Below are positions 24,011 through 30,950 of a stretch of DNA of 31,004 nt, piece after piece (position 1 is the stretch's first letter; every line of letters starts with the position of its first letter). The stretch is from positions 1-31,004 of the forward strand of contig CALAMD010000011.1 in the NCBI GenBank assembly GCA_937925695.1, written 5' to 3'. The notes under the pieces are model-generated. The model was not told where the DNA came from, did not search any database, and saw nothing but the letters and a program-made list of their open reading frames with translations. The translations under genes were made by a program, and so were the position numbers. Source of the stretch: an uncultured Bacillaceae bacterium (lineage in GTDB: Bacteria; Bacillota; Bacilli; Bacillales; Amphibacillaceae).

Positions 24011-24790
24011 ATGGTGGTCGAAACGAAAGAAAAGACTAAAACGGTGACCTTAATCATTACACGGCAAGATAGTCCTGATTCTGCTCCTTACGAAGAAACC
24101 TTTGAGGTACCATATCGTAAAAATATGAATGTGATTTCTGCCTTGATGGAGATACAAAAAAATCCTGTCAATGCAGATGGTGAAAAAGTTTCGCCAGTTC
24201 AATGGGAAATGGCTTGTTTAGAGGAAGTGTGCGGTGCCTGTTCAATGGTCATCAACGGTAGAGCACAACAGTCATGTTCAGCCCTTGTTGATGAACTTGA
24301 ACAGCCGATTAGAATTGAACCGATGAGCACATTTCCAGTTGTACGGGATTTGATTGTTGATCGTAGCCGTATGTTTGAAGATTTGAAGCGGATTAAAGCC
24401 TGGATTCCAATTGATGGAACTCATGATTTAGGTCCAGGGCCTAGAATGCCTGAAAAGAAAAGACAGTGGGCTTATGAACTATCAAAATGTATGACTTGTG
24501 GTGTTTGCTTAGAAGCATGTCCAAATGTTAACGACAAGTCTGATTTTATCGGACCTGCCTTGTTATCATTACCACGACTTTATAATGCCCATCCAACAGG
24601 AGCTATGAATAAGAGTGAACGGTTGAATGCTTTGTTGGAAGATGGCGGTATTGCTGAATGTGGTAATTCTCAAAACTGTGTTCAAGTTTGTCCAAAAGGA
24701 ATTCCATTAACAACCTCAATTGCAGCCATGAACCGCGCAACAACGATCCAAGCATTTAAGAACTTCTTTGGAAGTGACAATGCTCATTAA
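24011..24790 (+). CDS. sdhB: Succinate dehydrogenase iron-sulfur subunit
   Basis: A 259-aa protein carrying the three Fe-S clusters that link FAD to the haem anchor. The [2Fe-2S] ligands are Cys69, Cys74, Cys77 and Cys89; the second domain has Cys160, Cys163, Cys166, Cys170-Pro and Cys217, Cys223, Cys227-Pro for the [4Fe-4S] and [3Fe-4S] clusters. Nothing is missing. GAGAGGAG is upstream of the ATG. It is last in sdhCAB and is followed 14 nt after its stop by a terminator. Confidence 0.97.
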   Translation: MVVETKEKTKTVTLIITRQDSPDSAPYEETFEVPYRKNMNVISALMEIQKNPVNADGEKVSPVQWEMACLEEVCGACSMVINGRAQQSCSALVDELEQPIRIEPMSTFPVVRDLIVDRSRMFEDLKRIKAWIPIDGTHDLGPGPRMPEKKRQWAYELSKCMTCGVCLEACPNVNDKSDFIGPALLSLPRLYNAHPTGAMNKSERLNALLEDGGIAECGNSQNCVQVCPKGIPLTTSIAAMNRATTIQAFKNFFGSDNAH

Positions 24791-24804
24791 GATTGATTAA
24801 GTTG

Positions 24805-24840
24805 CCGACTATCTGTTAAGGATAGTCGGTTTTATTTTTT
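24805..24840 (+). terminator. Terminator of sdhCAB
   Basis: CCGACTATC (24805-24813) pairs with GATAGTCGG (24821-24829), followed by TTTTATTTTTT. Confidence 0.9.
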
Positions 24841-25181
24841 CATAAGTGTTGTGTCAATCAAGTCCTTTTGCAATGAAATCTCCTGCATCAATTCCTCAAA
24901 TATCATCATTTGCGTTTAAAGAAAAATACACTATATCTTTATGTGACAGTTAACTGTATACTTAATTCATCAAAGTAAAATACAATCAAATAATTGTTAT
25001 TTGCTAAGAAGAAAAATTCCATTGGGAATGGGATGATAGGTCATGCTCTTAAGCTGTTAATCAGAAAACATAGCTGATGATCTACTCGAAACAAACGAAG
25101 TAAGTTATTCACATCCAATCATTTTTCATCCATCCCAATCAGTTCGTATGTGAAGAATTGTTAGAATGAGAGGTATGAAGC
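24841..25181 (+). other. Intergenic region with palindrome and competing inverted repeats
   Basis: This 341-bp gap holds no convincing gene. A perfect palindrome ACAGTTAACTGT (24946-24957) abuts a TATACT box (24957-24962). Further on, ATTGGGAATGGGATGA (25021-25036) can pair with TCATCCATCCCAAT (25126-25139) with two bulges, and TTCACAT (25108-25114) with ATGTGAA (25148-25154). The second pairing crosses the first, so they are alternatives or a pseudoknot. Together they could form an operator and a structured leader for the membrane protein at 25182. Confidence 0.4.
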
Positions 25182-25442
25182 ATGAATAAGTATATCATTC
25201 ACACGGTAAATATTGTAATTGGTATTTTAACCATCGGGTTTAGTTTGTTTCTTACTTGGGGAGTGTTAGCTTTTGGGCCAGAAGGAAACACTTTAATTAT
25301 TGCATTACCCTTGGTAGTTATGGCGATCTGGTTGATGATCTACAAGTTACAAATCAAATATCAGACTGCAATAAGTTTCATTAGTTTATTGTTGCTAGAA
25401 TTTTTATTACTTTATTTAGTAGCGATCATGATTAACCTTTAA
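25182..25442 (+). CDS. Small three-segment membrane protein of unknown function
   Basis: An 86-aa, very hydrophobic protein that I do not recognise. Three membrane segments are likely at about residues 6-30 (VNIVIGILTIGFSLFLTWGV), 36-55 (TLIIALPLVVMAIWLMIYKL) and 61-85 (TAISFISLLLLEFLLLYLVA), with a short loop FGPEGN between the first two. AGAGG about 8 nt before the ATG supports translation. It stands alone between sdhB and the convergent gerE, in a position where B. subtilis has other genes, and has a long, potentially structured upstream region. There is no domain evidence for a role. Confidence 0.7.
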   Translation: MNKYIIHTVNIVIGILTIGFSLFLTWGVLAFGPEGNTLIIALPLVVMAIWLMIYKLQIKYQTAISFISLLLLEFLLLYLVAIMINL

Positions 25443-25540
25443 TAGTAAGATTGTTAAATAATCACACGTTAGGGTTGAACAAAAAAAATAATTCATTAGA
25501 TTTTATCTCGAAGCTCAATAAGTCAATTCATAAATAAGAC

Positions 25541-25576
25541 GAAAAGAAAAACCGACTTCCATAAAGGAAAGTCGGT
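25541..25576 (-). terminator. Terminator of gerE
   Basis: ACCGACTTCC (25551-25560) pairs with GGAAAGTCGGT (25566-25576); on the minus strand a T-rich run (25541-25550) follows, just after the gerE stop. Confidence 0.85.
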
Positions 25577-25581
25577 ATCTT

Positions 25582-25806
25582 TTAGAGCTTTAATTCTCCC
25601 ATACGAAGTAGCTCTACAACAGCTTGTGAGCGCCCCTTAACACCAAGCTTCTGCATTGCATTCGAAATGTGATTTCTTACAGTCTTTTCAGAAATAAACA
25701 AGTCTTGGGCTATATCCTTTGTAGTTTTATCTTGTACTAAGAGTTCAAATACTTCTCGTTCACGTTTAGTTAATATATTATTCGGTTTATACTTGTTGTC
25801 CTTCAA
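25582..25806 (-). CDS. gerE: Sporulation transcription factor GerE
   Basis: A 74-aa LuxR-type DNA-binding protein acting late in the mother cell, where it switches sigma-K-dependent coat genes on or off. It is a bare helix-turn-helix domain: LTKREREVFELLVQDKTT, then DIAQDLFISEKTVRNHI and KLGVKGRSQAVVELLRMGEL, nearly identical to B. subtilis GerE. The frame extends to an ATG at 25842, but the TTG at 25804-25806 has AAGGAGGGG 7 nt upstream and gives exactly the 74-aa family length, so I start there. Transcribed alone against the upstream membrane gene. Confidence 0.96.
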   Translation of the reverse strand: MKDNKYKPNNILTKREREVFELLVQDKTTKDIAQDLFISEKTVRNHISNAMQKLGVKGRSQAVVELLRMGELKL

Positions 25807-25940
25807 ATGGAAACCCCTCCTTGCTCTTATAGAACTGCACATGAAGGGAAATTATTTAGTCATTACATCTTATGTAATTAATTGTAAACAGTTCTCATTT
25901 ATCACCCAAAACTGCAAAATAGGGCTAATTTAGCAATTCT

Positions 25941-25966
25941 CGAACATTAAATATGTTAAATATTCG
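25941..25966. promoter_or_regulatory. Imperfect 26-bp palindrome upstream of the MarR gene
   Basis: The segment from CGAACATT to AATATTCG matches its own reverse complement at about 10 of 13 half-site positions. It ends 24 bp before the -35 of the marR-type gene and lies in the gerE/marR divergent region, so it could be an operator for autoregulation. Binding is not shown. Confidence 0.35.
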
Positions 25967-25990
25967 AAAAAATATCTTGGGTGAGAAGAT

Positions 25991-26019
25991 TTGTAGCCCA
26001 ATATGGTAATATGTAATAA
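25991..26019 (+). promoter_or_regulatory. Promoter of the MarR-racE unit
   Basis: TTGTAG (25991-25996), a 17-bp spacer, TAATAA (26014-26019). It is followed by a G-rich ribosome-binding site (CGGGGGG) before the ATG at 26044. Confidence 0.55.
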
Positions 26020-26043
26020 AATAAAAATTTCGGGGGGTTCTTA

Positions 26044-26505
26044 ATGAGCAAAGCAGTGAGTGATGAATCAATTGTGCTGGCAGAAGTGAAGTTAAGGAAA
26101 ATTTCTTCCATGATTAAATTAAAAGGACGGCAAATATTAACGAATTACCCAATTACCTCACCACAATTTATTGCCTTACAATGGATCGTAGAGGAAGAAG
26201 AAATTACGATAGGTGAGTTGTCCAAAAAGCTTGGTTTGGCATTTAGTACGACAACAGATCTTGTTGATAGGATGGAAAAGGTTGGGCTCGTTAAAAGAGA
26301 AAAGGATAAACAAGATAAGCGTGTTGTTCGCTTATATGTTTTAGATAAAGGAAAAGAGATTATTAAGGAAGTAATTCAGCAGCGACAGCAATATTTGGGT
26401 GAAGTACTTCAATCTTTTACTGATGAACAAACAGACCAATTAATTGAACTGTTAACAAAATTATACAATCAAATGGAACAAATAGAGGTTAAACAACAGC
26501 ACTAG
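26044..26505 (+). CDS. ysmB: MarR family transcriptional regulator
   Basis: A 153-aa winged-helix regulator. The DNA-binding core runs from ITSPQFIALQWIVEEEEITIGE (the helix before the HTH) through LSKKLGLAFSTTTDLVDRMEKVGLV (recognition helix) to the wing with KREKDKQDKRVVRLYVLDKGKE, flanked by long dimerisation helices. Residue positions are about 48-115. It corresponds in place to B. subtilis ysmB, just upstream of racE, 12 nt before the racE start. No ligand is evident. A palindrome upstream may be its operator. Confidence 0.88.
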   Translation: MSKAVSDESIVLAEVKLRKISSMIKLKGRQILTNYPITSPQFIALQWIVEEEEITIGELSKKLGLAFSTTTDLVDRMEKVGLVKREKDKQDKRVVRLYVLDKGKEIIKEVIQQRQQYLGEVLQSFTDEQTDQLIELLTKLYNQMEQIEVKQQH

Positions 26506-26517
26506 GAGTGATCTTCA

Positions 26518-27342
26518 TTGGACGGAGCAATTGGCGTTATTGATTCGGGTGTCGGAGGACTAACCGTTGTAAAAGAACTTATGCGACAATTACCGAAAGA
26601 AAAGTTAATTTATTTAGGTGATACGAAACGATGCCCATATGGATCACGAACCGATCGAGAAATTATTCAGTTTACTTGGGAAATGGTTCGTTTCTTACTA
26701 CAAAAAGAAATAAAGGCACTAGTTGTGGCTTGTAATACGGCCACTGCTTTTACATTACCAGCATTACAAAAAGAGTTATCAATACCGGTTATTGGTGTAA
26801 TTCAACCGGGAGCGAGAGCAGCAATAAAAGCAACCAAAAATAAAAATATCGGTGTCATTGGCACTGAAGGGACGATTCGCAGTCAAGCATATGAACAAGC
26901 ATTACAGGATATTCAGTTTGACATTCAAGTAAATTCCTTAGCATGTCCTTTATTTGTACCGATGGTTGAAAAAGGAGTGTTGGCAGGAAAGGAAGCGGAA
27001 CAAGTTGTCGAGTCATCTTTGCAACCTTTAAAAAATGTCAACCATATTGATACGTTAATTTTAGGATGTACTCATTACCCGTTAATCGAAGATACCATTC
27101 AACGTGTGTTAGGTGATGATGTAACAATCGTCTCATCAAGTGGGGAAACAGCTAGAGAAGTGAGTGCGATTTTGGAAATGAATGGGTTGCTATATAAAGG
27201 TGATAAACGTCCTAAACATGTTTTTTATACTACCGGAAATGTCAATTTTTTCAAGGAAATGTCAAAAGTTATTTTTGCCAATAATCCATCAGATTTAAAT
27301 AATGTAACGATTGATAAAGTTGTCATAAGCAACGAATCATAA
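26518..27342 (+). CDS. racE: Glutamate racemase
   Basis: A 274-aa cofactor-independent racemase converting L- to D-glutamate for peptidoglycan. The two catalytic cysteines are Cys72 (ACNTATA) and Cys184 (GCTHYP); the substrate loops IDSGVGGLTV and LGDTKRCPYGSR are present. The start is TTG at 26518 with AGGAG overlapping the end of the MarR gene. Its neighbours match B. subtilis racE rather than yrpC. No strong terminator follows, so expression of gerM could be partly from this transcript. Confidence 0.95.
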   Translation: MDGAIGVIDSGVGGLTVVKELMRQLPKEKLIYLGDTKRCPYGSRTDREIIQFTWEMVRFLLQKEIKALVVACNTATAFTLPALQKELSIPVIGVIQPGARAAIKATKNKNIGVIGTEGTIRSQAYEQALQDIQFDIQVNSLACPLFVPMVEKGVLAGKEAEQVVESSLQPLKNVNHIDTLILGCTHYPLIEDTIQRVLGDDVTIVSSSGETAREVSAILEMNGLLYKGDKRPKHVFYTTGNVNFFKEMSKVIFANNPSDLNNVTIDKVVISNES

Positions 27343-27435
27343 AAAATATCGTAGAAAAATAATTAGGATTGATAGGTCTAATTCCTATGATGGCTCGTAT
27401 ACATAATAGTACAAACCATCGTAGGAGGGGACGAT

Positions 27436-28518
27436 ATGCAAAATAAGAAAATATTATTTATCGGCACATTGATCATGTTCCTCATATTATTATCCGGCTG
27501 TTTCCAGGGTGAACAATCGCTTAAAGAAATAGACGTACCGCAAAACAGTGATACAGATAATGATACAGCTGAAGAGGAGAATCAGGCTGAAGATGATTTG
27601 GCTGATACGGATGCTGGTCAAGATGTAATTATGGAGACTGTTCCTAGACAATTATATTTAATGGATGTAAATGGGATGATTGTTGAACAAACCCTTGAAC
27701 TTCCGTTGCTTGAATCGAAAGAGGTCGCTACCCAAGTGTTAACGTATTTAATTAAAGATGGACCGGTTACGTCGATTTTACCAAATGGTTTTCAAGCCGT
27801 GTTACCAGCGGAAACAGAAATATTAGGTCTCAACTTACTTGATGATGGAACAATTATTGTTGATGTTTCGGAAGAGTTTACCGATTATAGACCTGAAGAT
27901 GAATTGAAGATTTTACAAGCGATGACCTACACACTAACCCAATTCGAAAATATAAATAAATTACAATTAAGAATTAATGGTGAACCACAACAAGTGATGC
28001 CGGTTAATGGGACACCAATTGGTGATGGCTATTCTAGAAGTAATGGGATAAATATTATTTCTACTGATAATGTAGATTTACTCAATAGCCAAGCAGTGAC
28101 AATGTATTTTCCAACTGAGTATAATGATAGTCGGTATTATGTTCCTATCACAAAACATATCAAGGTAGATGAAGCAGATCCGAATATGTTAAGCTCCATC
28201 GTCCAATCTTTAATAGAAGGTCCTGGCTATCAAACAAACCTAATCCATGTTTTTAATATGGACACAACGTTAATGGAAACGCCGGTCCTTGAAGATGGGA
28301 TTCTTGAGTTAGTTTTTAACGAAAGCATATTAAAGGATAAAGAGAAGGCTGTTATATCAGACGAAGTAATGGAAACACTTGTCAGAACATTAACTGAACA
28401 TCAAAATGTAGAAGCGATTGAAGTAAAAGTTGAAAACGTAGAGGTTATTGTTAATGAAAATGGCGAACAATATGACGAGCCAGTAACAAGCTCATTAATA
28501 ACTAAAGATCGTTTATAA
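27436..28518 (+). CDS. gerM: Spore germination lipoprotein GerM
   Basis: A 360-aa lipoprotein made in the mother cell in B. subtilis and needed for sporulation and germination, where it takes part in the SpoIIIA-SpoIIQ channel region. The N-terminal signal ends in the lipobox LLSGC with Cys22. An acidic linker follows (about 28-62), then two GerMN domains (about residues 72-180 and 205-345), the first with VATQVLTYLIKDGP and the second with MLSSIVQSLIEGPG. TAGGAGGGG precedes the ATG. Length is close to the B. subtilis protein. Two terminator-like hairpins separate it from rph. Confidence 0.92.
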   Translation: MQNKKILFIGTLIMFLILLSGCFQGEQSLKEIDVPQNSDTDNDTAEEENQAEDDLADTDAGQDVIMETVPRQLYLMDVNGMIVEQTLELPLLESKEVATQVLTYLIKDGPVTSILPNGFQAVLPAETEILGLNLLDDGTIIVDVSEEFTDYRPEDELKILQAMTYTLTQFENINKLQLRINGEPQQVMPVNGTPIGDGYSRSNGINIISTDNVDLLNSQAVTMYFPTEYNDSRYYVPITKHIKVDEADPNMLSSIVQSLIEGPGYQTNLIHVFNMDTTLMETPVLEDGILELVFNESILKDKEKAVISDEVMETLVRTLTEHQNVEAIEVKVENVEVIVNENGEQYDEPVTSSLITKDRL

Positions 28519-28521
28519 TTC

Positions 28522-28554
28522 ATGAGGCTGTTATCCACAGTCTCATCGTTTTTT
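28522..28554 (+). terminator. Terminator after gerM
   Basis: ATGAGGCTGT (28522-28531) pairs with ACAGTCTCAT (28537-28546), allowing one G-U, followed by a six-T run. Confidence 0.85.
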
Positions 28555-28570
28555 ATTATTTTTATTAATG

Positions 28571-28610
28571 TGGAAATAATACTCAATGTATTTCCATGTT
28601 TCTTTTTTAT
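28571..28610 (+). terminator. Second hairpin before rph
   Basis: TGGAAATA (28571-28578) pairs with TATTTCCA (28589-28596), followed by TGTTTCTTTTTT. It is tandem with the previous terminator and may act as a backup. Confidence 0.6.
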
Positions 28611-28647
28611 ATGATAAGCTATTGGTTGAAACTAGGAGGATATTTTG

Positions 28648-29442
28648 ATGAGAGAAAACGGTAGAAACACGAATGATTTAAGATCGATACAAATTACACC
28701 TAACTTCATTAAGCATCCTGAGGGATCTGTGTTAATTGAAGTTGGTGATACAAAAGTGATATGTAATGCTAGCATAGAGAATAGAGTCCCACCTTTTTTA
28801 CGCGGACAAGGGAAAGGGTGGATCACAGCTGAATATGCTATGCTACCACGTGCGACTTCCCAAAGAAATATTCGTGAATCCTCAAGAGGGAAAGTGAGTG
28901 GGCGAACAATGGAAATTCAAAGACTGATTGGACGTGCCCTGCGCTCAGTGGTTAATTTAGATAAATTTGGTGAACGTACCCTTTGGGTAGACTGTGACGT
29001 TATTCAAGCAGATGGCGGGACAAGAACGGCATCTATTACAGGTGCTTTTGTTGCTACAGTGCTTGCATTTGGTCATATGTTGGACAAGCAAATGATTACA
29101 GAAATGCCTGTCACTGATTTTTTAGCAGCAACGTCAGTTGGTATTTTACCAAACGGGCAAGAAGTGCTCGATTTAAACTATGAAGAAGATTCACAAGCCT
29201 TGGTAGATATGAATATTGTGATGACTGGTTCAGGTGAGTTTGTAGAAATACAAGGAAATGGTGAAGAAGCAACTTTTTCCTATGATCAATTACAATCATT
29301 ATTAACGTTAGCAACAAAGGGTTTAGAAGAAATTTTTATGATTCAAAAAGATATTTTAGGTGATTTAGCTGAAAAAATAGGGAATAAAGACGATAAACAA
29401 GGTGAGGAAAGTGAAGGAACTGATCATAGCCACGAACAATAA
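28648..29442 (+). CDS. rph: Ribonuclease PH
   Basis: A 264-aa phosphorolytic 3'-5' exoribonuclease that trims tRNA 3' ends. Family landmarks are LRSIQITPNFIKHPEGSVLI, AEYAMLPRATSQR, MEIQRLIGRALRSVV, DCDVIQADGGTRTASITGA and the Asp-rich DLNYEEDS near residue 180. A TTG at 28645 is in frame, but the ATG at 28648 has AGGAGG 8 nt upstream. The last 20 or so residues (KIGNKDDKQGEE onward) form an acidic tail beyond the usual length of about 245 aa, and the coding region overlaps the ysnA start by 32 nt. Confidence 0.94.
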   Translation: MRENGRNTNDLRSIQITPNFIKHPEGSVLIEVGDTKVICNASIENRVPPFLRGQGKGWITAEYAMLPRATSQRNIRESSRGKVSGRTMEIQRLIGRALRSVVNLDKFGERTLWVDCDVIQADGGTRTASITGAFVATVLAFGHMLDKQMITEMPVTDFLAATSVGILPNGQEVLDLNYEEDSQALVDMNIVMTGSGEFVEIQGNGEEATFSYDQLQSLLTLATKGLEEIFMIQKDILGDLAEKIGNKDDKQGEESEGTDHSHEQ

Positions 29443-30004
29443 AGGAAAAGCCCTTGAGTTTAAAGAACTTTTTAAAGACAAGGATATTGACGTTTACTCG
29501 TTGTTGGATTTAACAACGACCTTTCCTGAAGTAGAGGAAACTGGAACTACGTTTAAAGAAAATGCTCAGTTGAAAGCAGAACAAATTTGTTCTCTATCAC
29601 AACGGGCTGTGTTAGCAGATGATTCGGGTTTAGTGATTGATGCTTTAAACGGTCAACCCGGCATTTATTCTGCTCGCTATGCTGGACTTGATAAAAATGA
29701 TGAAGCGAATAATGAAAAAGTGTTACGAGAATTACAAGGTGTACGCGATGAAGAACGTACAGCTCGTTTTGTCTGTGTACTCGCTCTAGCAAGACCAAAT
29801 CTTCCAACTATTTTTTTTAACGGATATTGTGAGGGAAAAATTGCCCATCATCCTGAAGGAACGAATGGTTTTGGCTATGATCCGATCTTTATCCCGAAAG
29901 GATATGACCAAACAATGGCCCAACTCCCACCAGAAGAAAAAAATAATATTAGTCATCGTAGTCAAGCAATGAAAAAACTAGTAAAATGGATCACAACCGT
30001 ATAG
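29411..30004 (+). CDS. ysnA: XTP/dITP (non-canonical purine NTP) pyrophosphatase
   Basis: A 197-aa Ham1/RdgB-type enzyme that hydrolyses XTP, ITP and dITP to monophosphates and PPi, cleaning the nucleotide pool. Motifs are IIATNNKGKALEFKEL at the N-terminus, VLADDSGLVIDALNGQPGIYSARYAG (substrate-binding loop, about 63-88), GFGYDPIFIPKG and SHRSQAMKKL near the C-terminus. A GTG at 29402 is also in frame, but it lies in the AAGGTG that serves as ribosome-binding site for the GTG at 29411, which gives MKELIIATNN as in relatives. It is embedded between rph and ysnB in one operon. Confidence 0.93.
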   Translation: MKELIIATNNKGKALEFKELFKDKDIDVYSLLDLTTTFPEVEETGTTFKENAQLKAEQICSLSQRAVLADDSGLVIDALNGQPGIYSARYAGLDKNDEANNEKVLRELQGVRDEERTARFVCVLALARPNLPTIFFNGYCEGKIAHHPEGTNGFGYDPIFIPKGYDQTMAQLPPEEKNNISHRSQAMKKLVKWITTV

Positions 30005-30015
30005 AGGAGATATGT

Positions 30016-30528
30016 ATGGAAAAAGTATTAATCATTAGTGATAGTCATGGACTAACAACTGAATTAAAATCATTAACAGAAAAATATGCATCCTATACTG
30101 TCATACATTGTGGCGATTCTGAACTCACTATTGGCGATCCGGTGATAAACAATATGCATGTTGTTAGGGGAAATTGTGATTTTGATCAGAATATGCCAGA
30201 TGAGAAAGTGATCTCGGTAGCTGGGGTTAACATTTTTGTCACACATGGGCATTTATATGGAGTAGGGAGAGACTTAACGACACTTTCGTATAAGGCTAGT
30301 GAGTATGATGCTCAAATTGTATGCTATGGTCATACCCATCAAGCTAGAGCTGAAAAAATCGGTAATCAAATATTTATTAATCCTGGAAGTATTCGTTCCC
30401 CGCGTGATCGCAAAGAAAAAACTTATGCAATTTTAACAATTGAAGATGGTAAACATATTCAAGTTGAATTCCATACAACAGATGGTCAAATCCTTAATGA
30501 ACTCAGTTTTTCCGACACTTTATCGTAG
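30016..30528 (+). CDS. ysnB: YsnB/YfcE-type metallophosphoesterase
   Basis: A 170-aa calcineurin-like phosphoesterase of the YfcE/MJ0936 class. The five metal-binding motifs are in order: ISDSHG (Asp9, His11), HCGDSE, VRGNCD, VTHGH and YGHTHQA. Substrate in vivo is unknown; family members hydrolyse phosphodiesters or phosphomonoesters. The frame starts at an ATG at 29986 inside ysnA, but the ATG at 30016 follows GAGGAG by 6 nt and gives the usual MEKVLIISDSHG start. It is the third gene of rph-ysnA-ysnB, as in B. subtilis. Confidence 0.92.
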   Translation: MEKVLIISDSHGLTTELKSLTEKYASYTVIHCGDSELTIGDPVINNMHVVRGNCDFDQNMPDEKVISVAGVNIFVTHGHLYGVGRDLTTLSYKASEYDAQIVCYGHTHQARAEKIGNQIFINPGSIRSPRDRKEKTYAILTIEDGKHIQVEFHTTDGQILNELSFSDTLS

Positions 30529-30847
30529 AAATTACATCATTTTGCCAAAATATACTGTCTATGGGATTATTTTCTTTATTAGAGCACGACTCAGCATCCG
30601 AATGATCCTTCTAGGCTCATTCGGTCGTCTGAACCCCGTGTTGTTCTTGTAAAAAGGTTTATTTTTTTATTTATAAGATCAGTTAAGATTACCTATGAAG
30701 TCTAATCAAATGAAATCCTTACAAAAAATCTCTAGAATGATAGAGAGTTTTTTTAGTAAATCTTTTGAAATAAAACGAACTTAATTGTATACTGTAAAAG
30801 GTCGCAAAGATGAGTAATGATGAAATTTAAAAAAATAATGGTTTGAG
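30529..30847. other. Intergenic region after ysnB
   Basis: This gap has no credible gene. It holds an unusual hairpin in which ACGAC (30586-30590) and GTCGT (30624-30628) flank CCGAATGA (30598-30605) / TCATTCGG (30617-30624), without a U-tract, and a terminator at 30723-30754. A 29-codon frame beginning near 30702 has no ribosome-binding site. Confidence 0.5.
30723..30754. terminator. Terminator downstream of ysnB
   Basis: TCTCTA (30729-30734) pairs with TAGAGA (30741-30746), with an A-run on the left and a seven-T run on the right, so it may work in both directions. Confidence 0.75.
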
Positions 30848-30876
30848 TTGACAAAAAAAATCTTCTTGCCTATAAT
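30848..30876 (+). promoter_or_regulatory. Consensus sigma-A promoter of the tRNA-Gly gene
   Basis: Perfect TTGACA (30848-30853), 17-bp spacer and TATAAT (30871-30876). Predicted start near 30883, about 68 nt before the tRNA. Confidence 0.88.
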
Positions 30877-30950
30877 AATTCTTGTCGTCAGAAATTAAGG
30901 GTCATAAAGACAGACGATTAATAGAAATTTATGTGCATCCAACAACATAG

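Noticed and set aside
24830..24920. Minus-strand 25-codon frame beginning MMIFEELMQEI that loosely resembles the first helix of Spo0E-like phosphatases
   Set aside because: No ribosome-binding site upstream of the first ATG, the SxxxD second helix is missing, and the stop falls in the sdhB terminator U-tract.
27360..27435. Possible sigma-E promoter of gerM
   Set aside because: gerM is mother-cell expressed in B. subtilis, but the candidate boxes here (TCTAATT and CATAATAG) have the wrong spacing, so I do not call a promoter.
30702..30791. 29-codon plus-strand frame beginning MKSNQMKSLQK
   Set aside because: No ribosome-binding site, and it is crossed by the terminator hairpin at 30723-30754.
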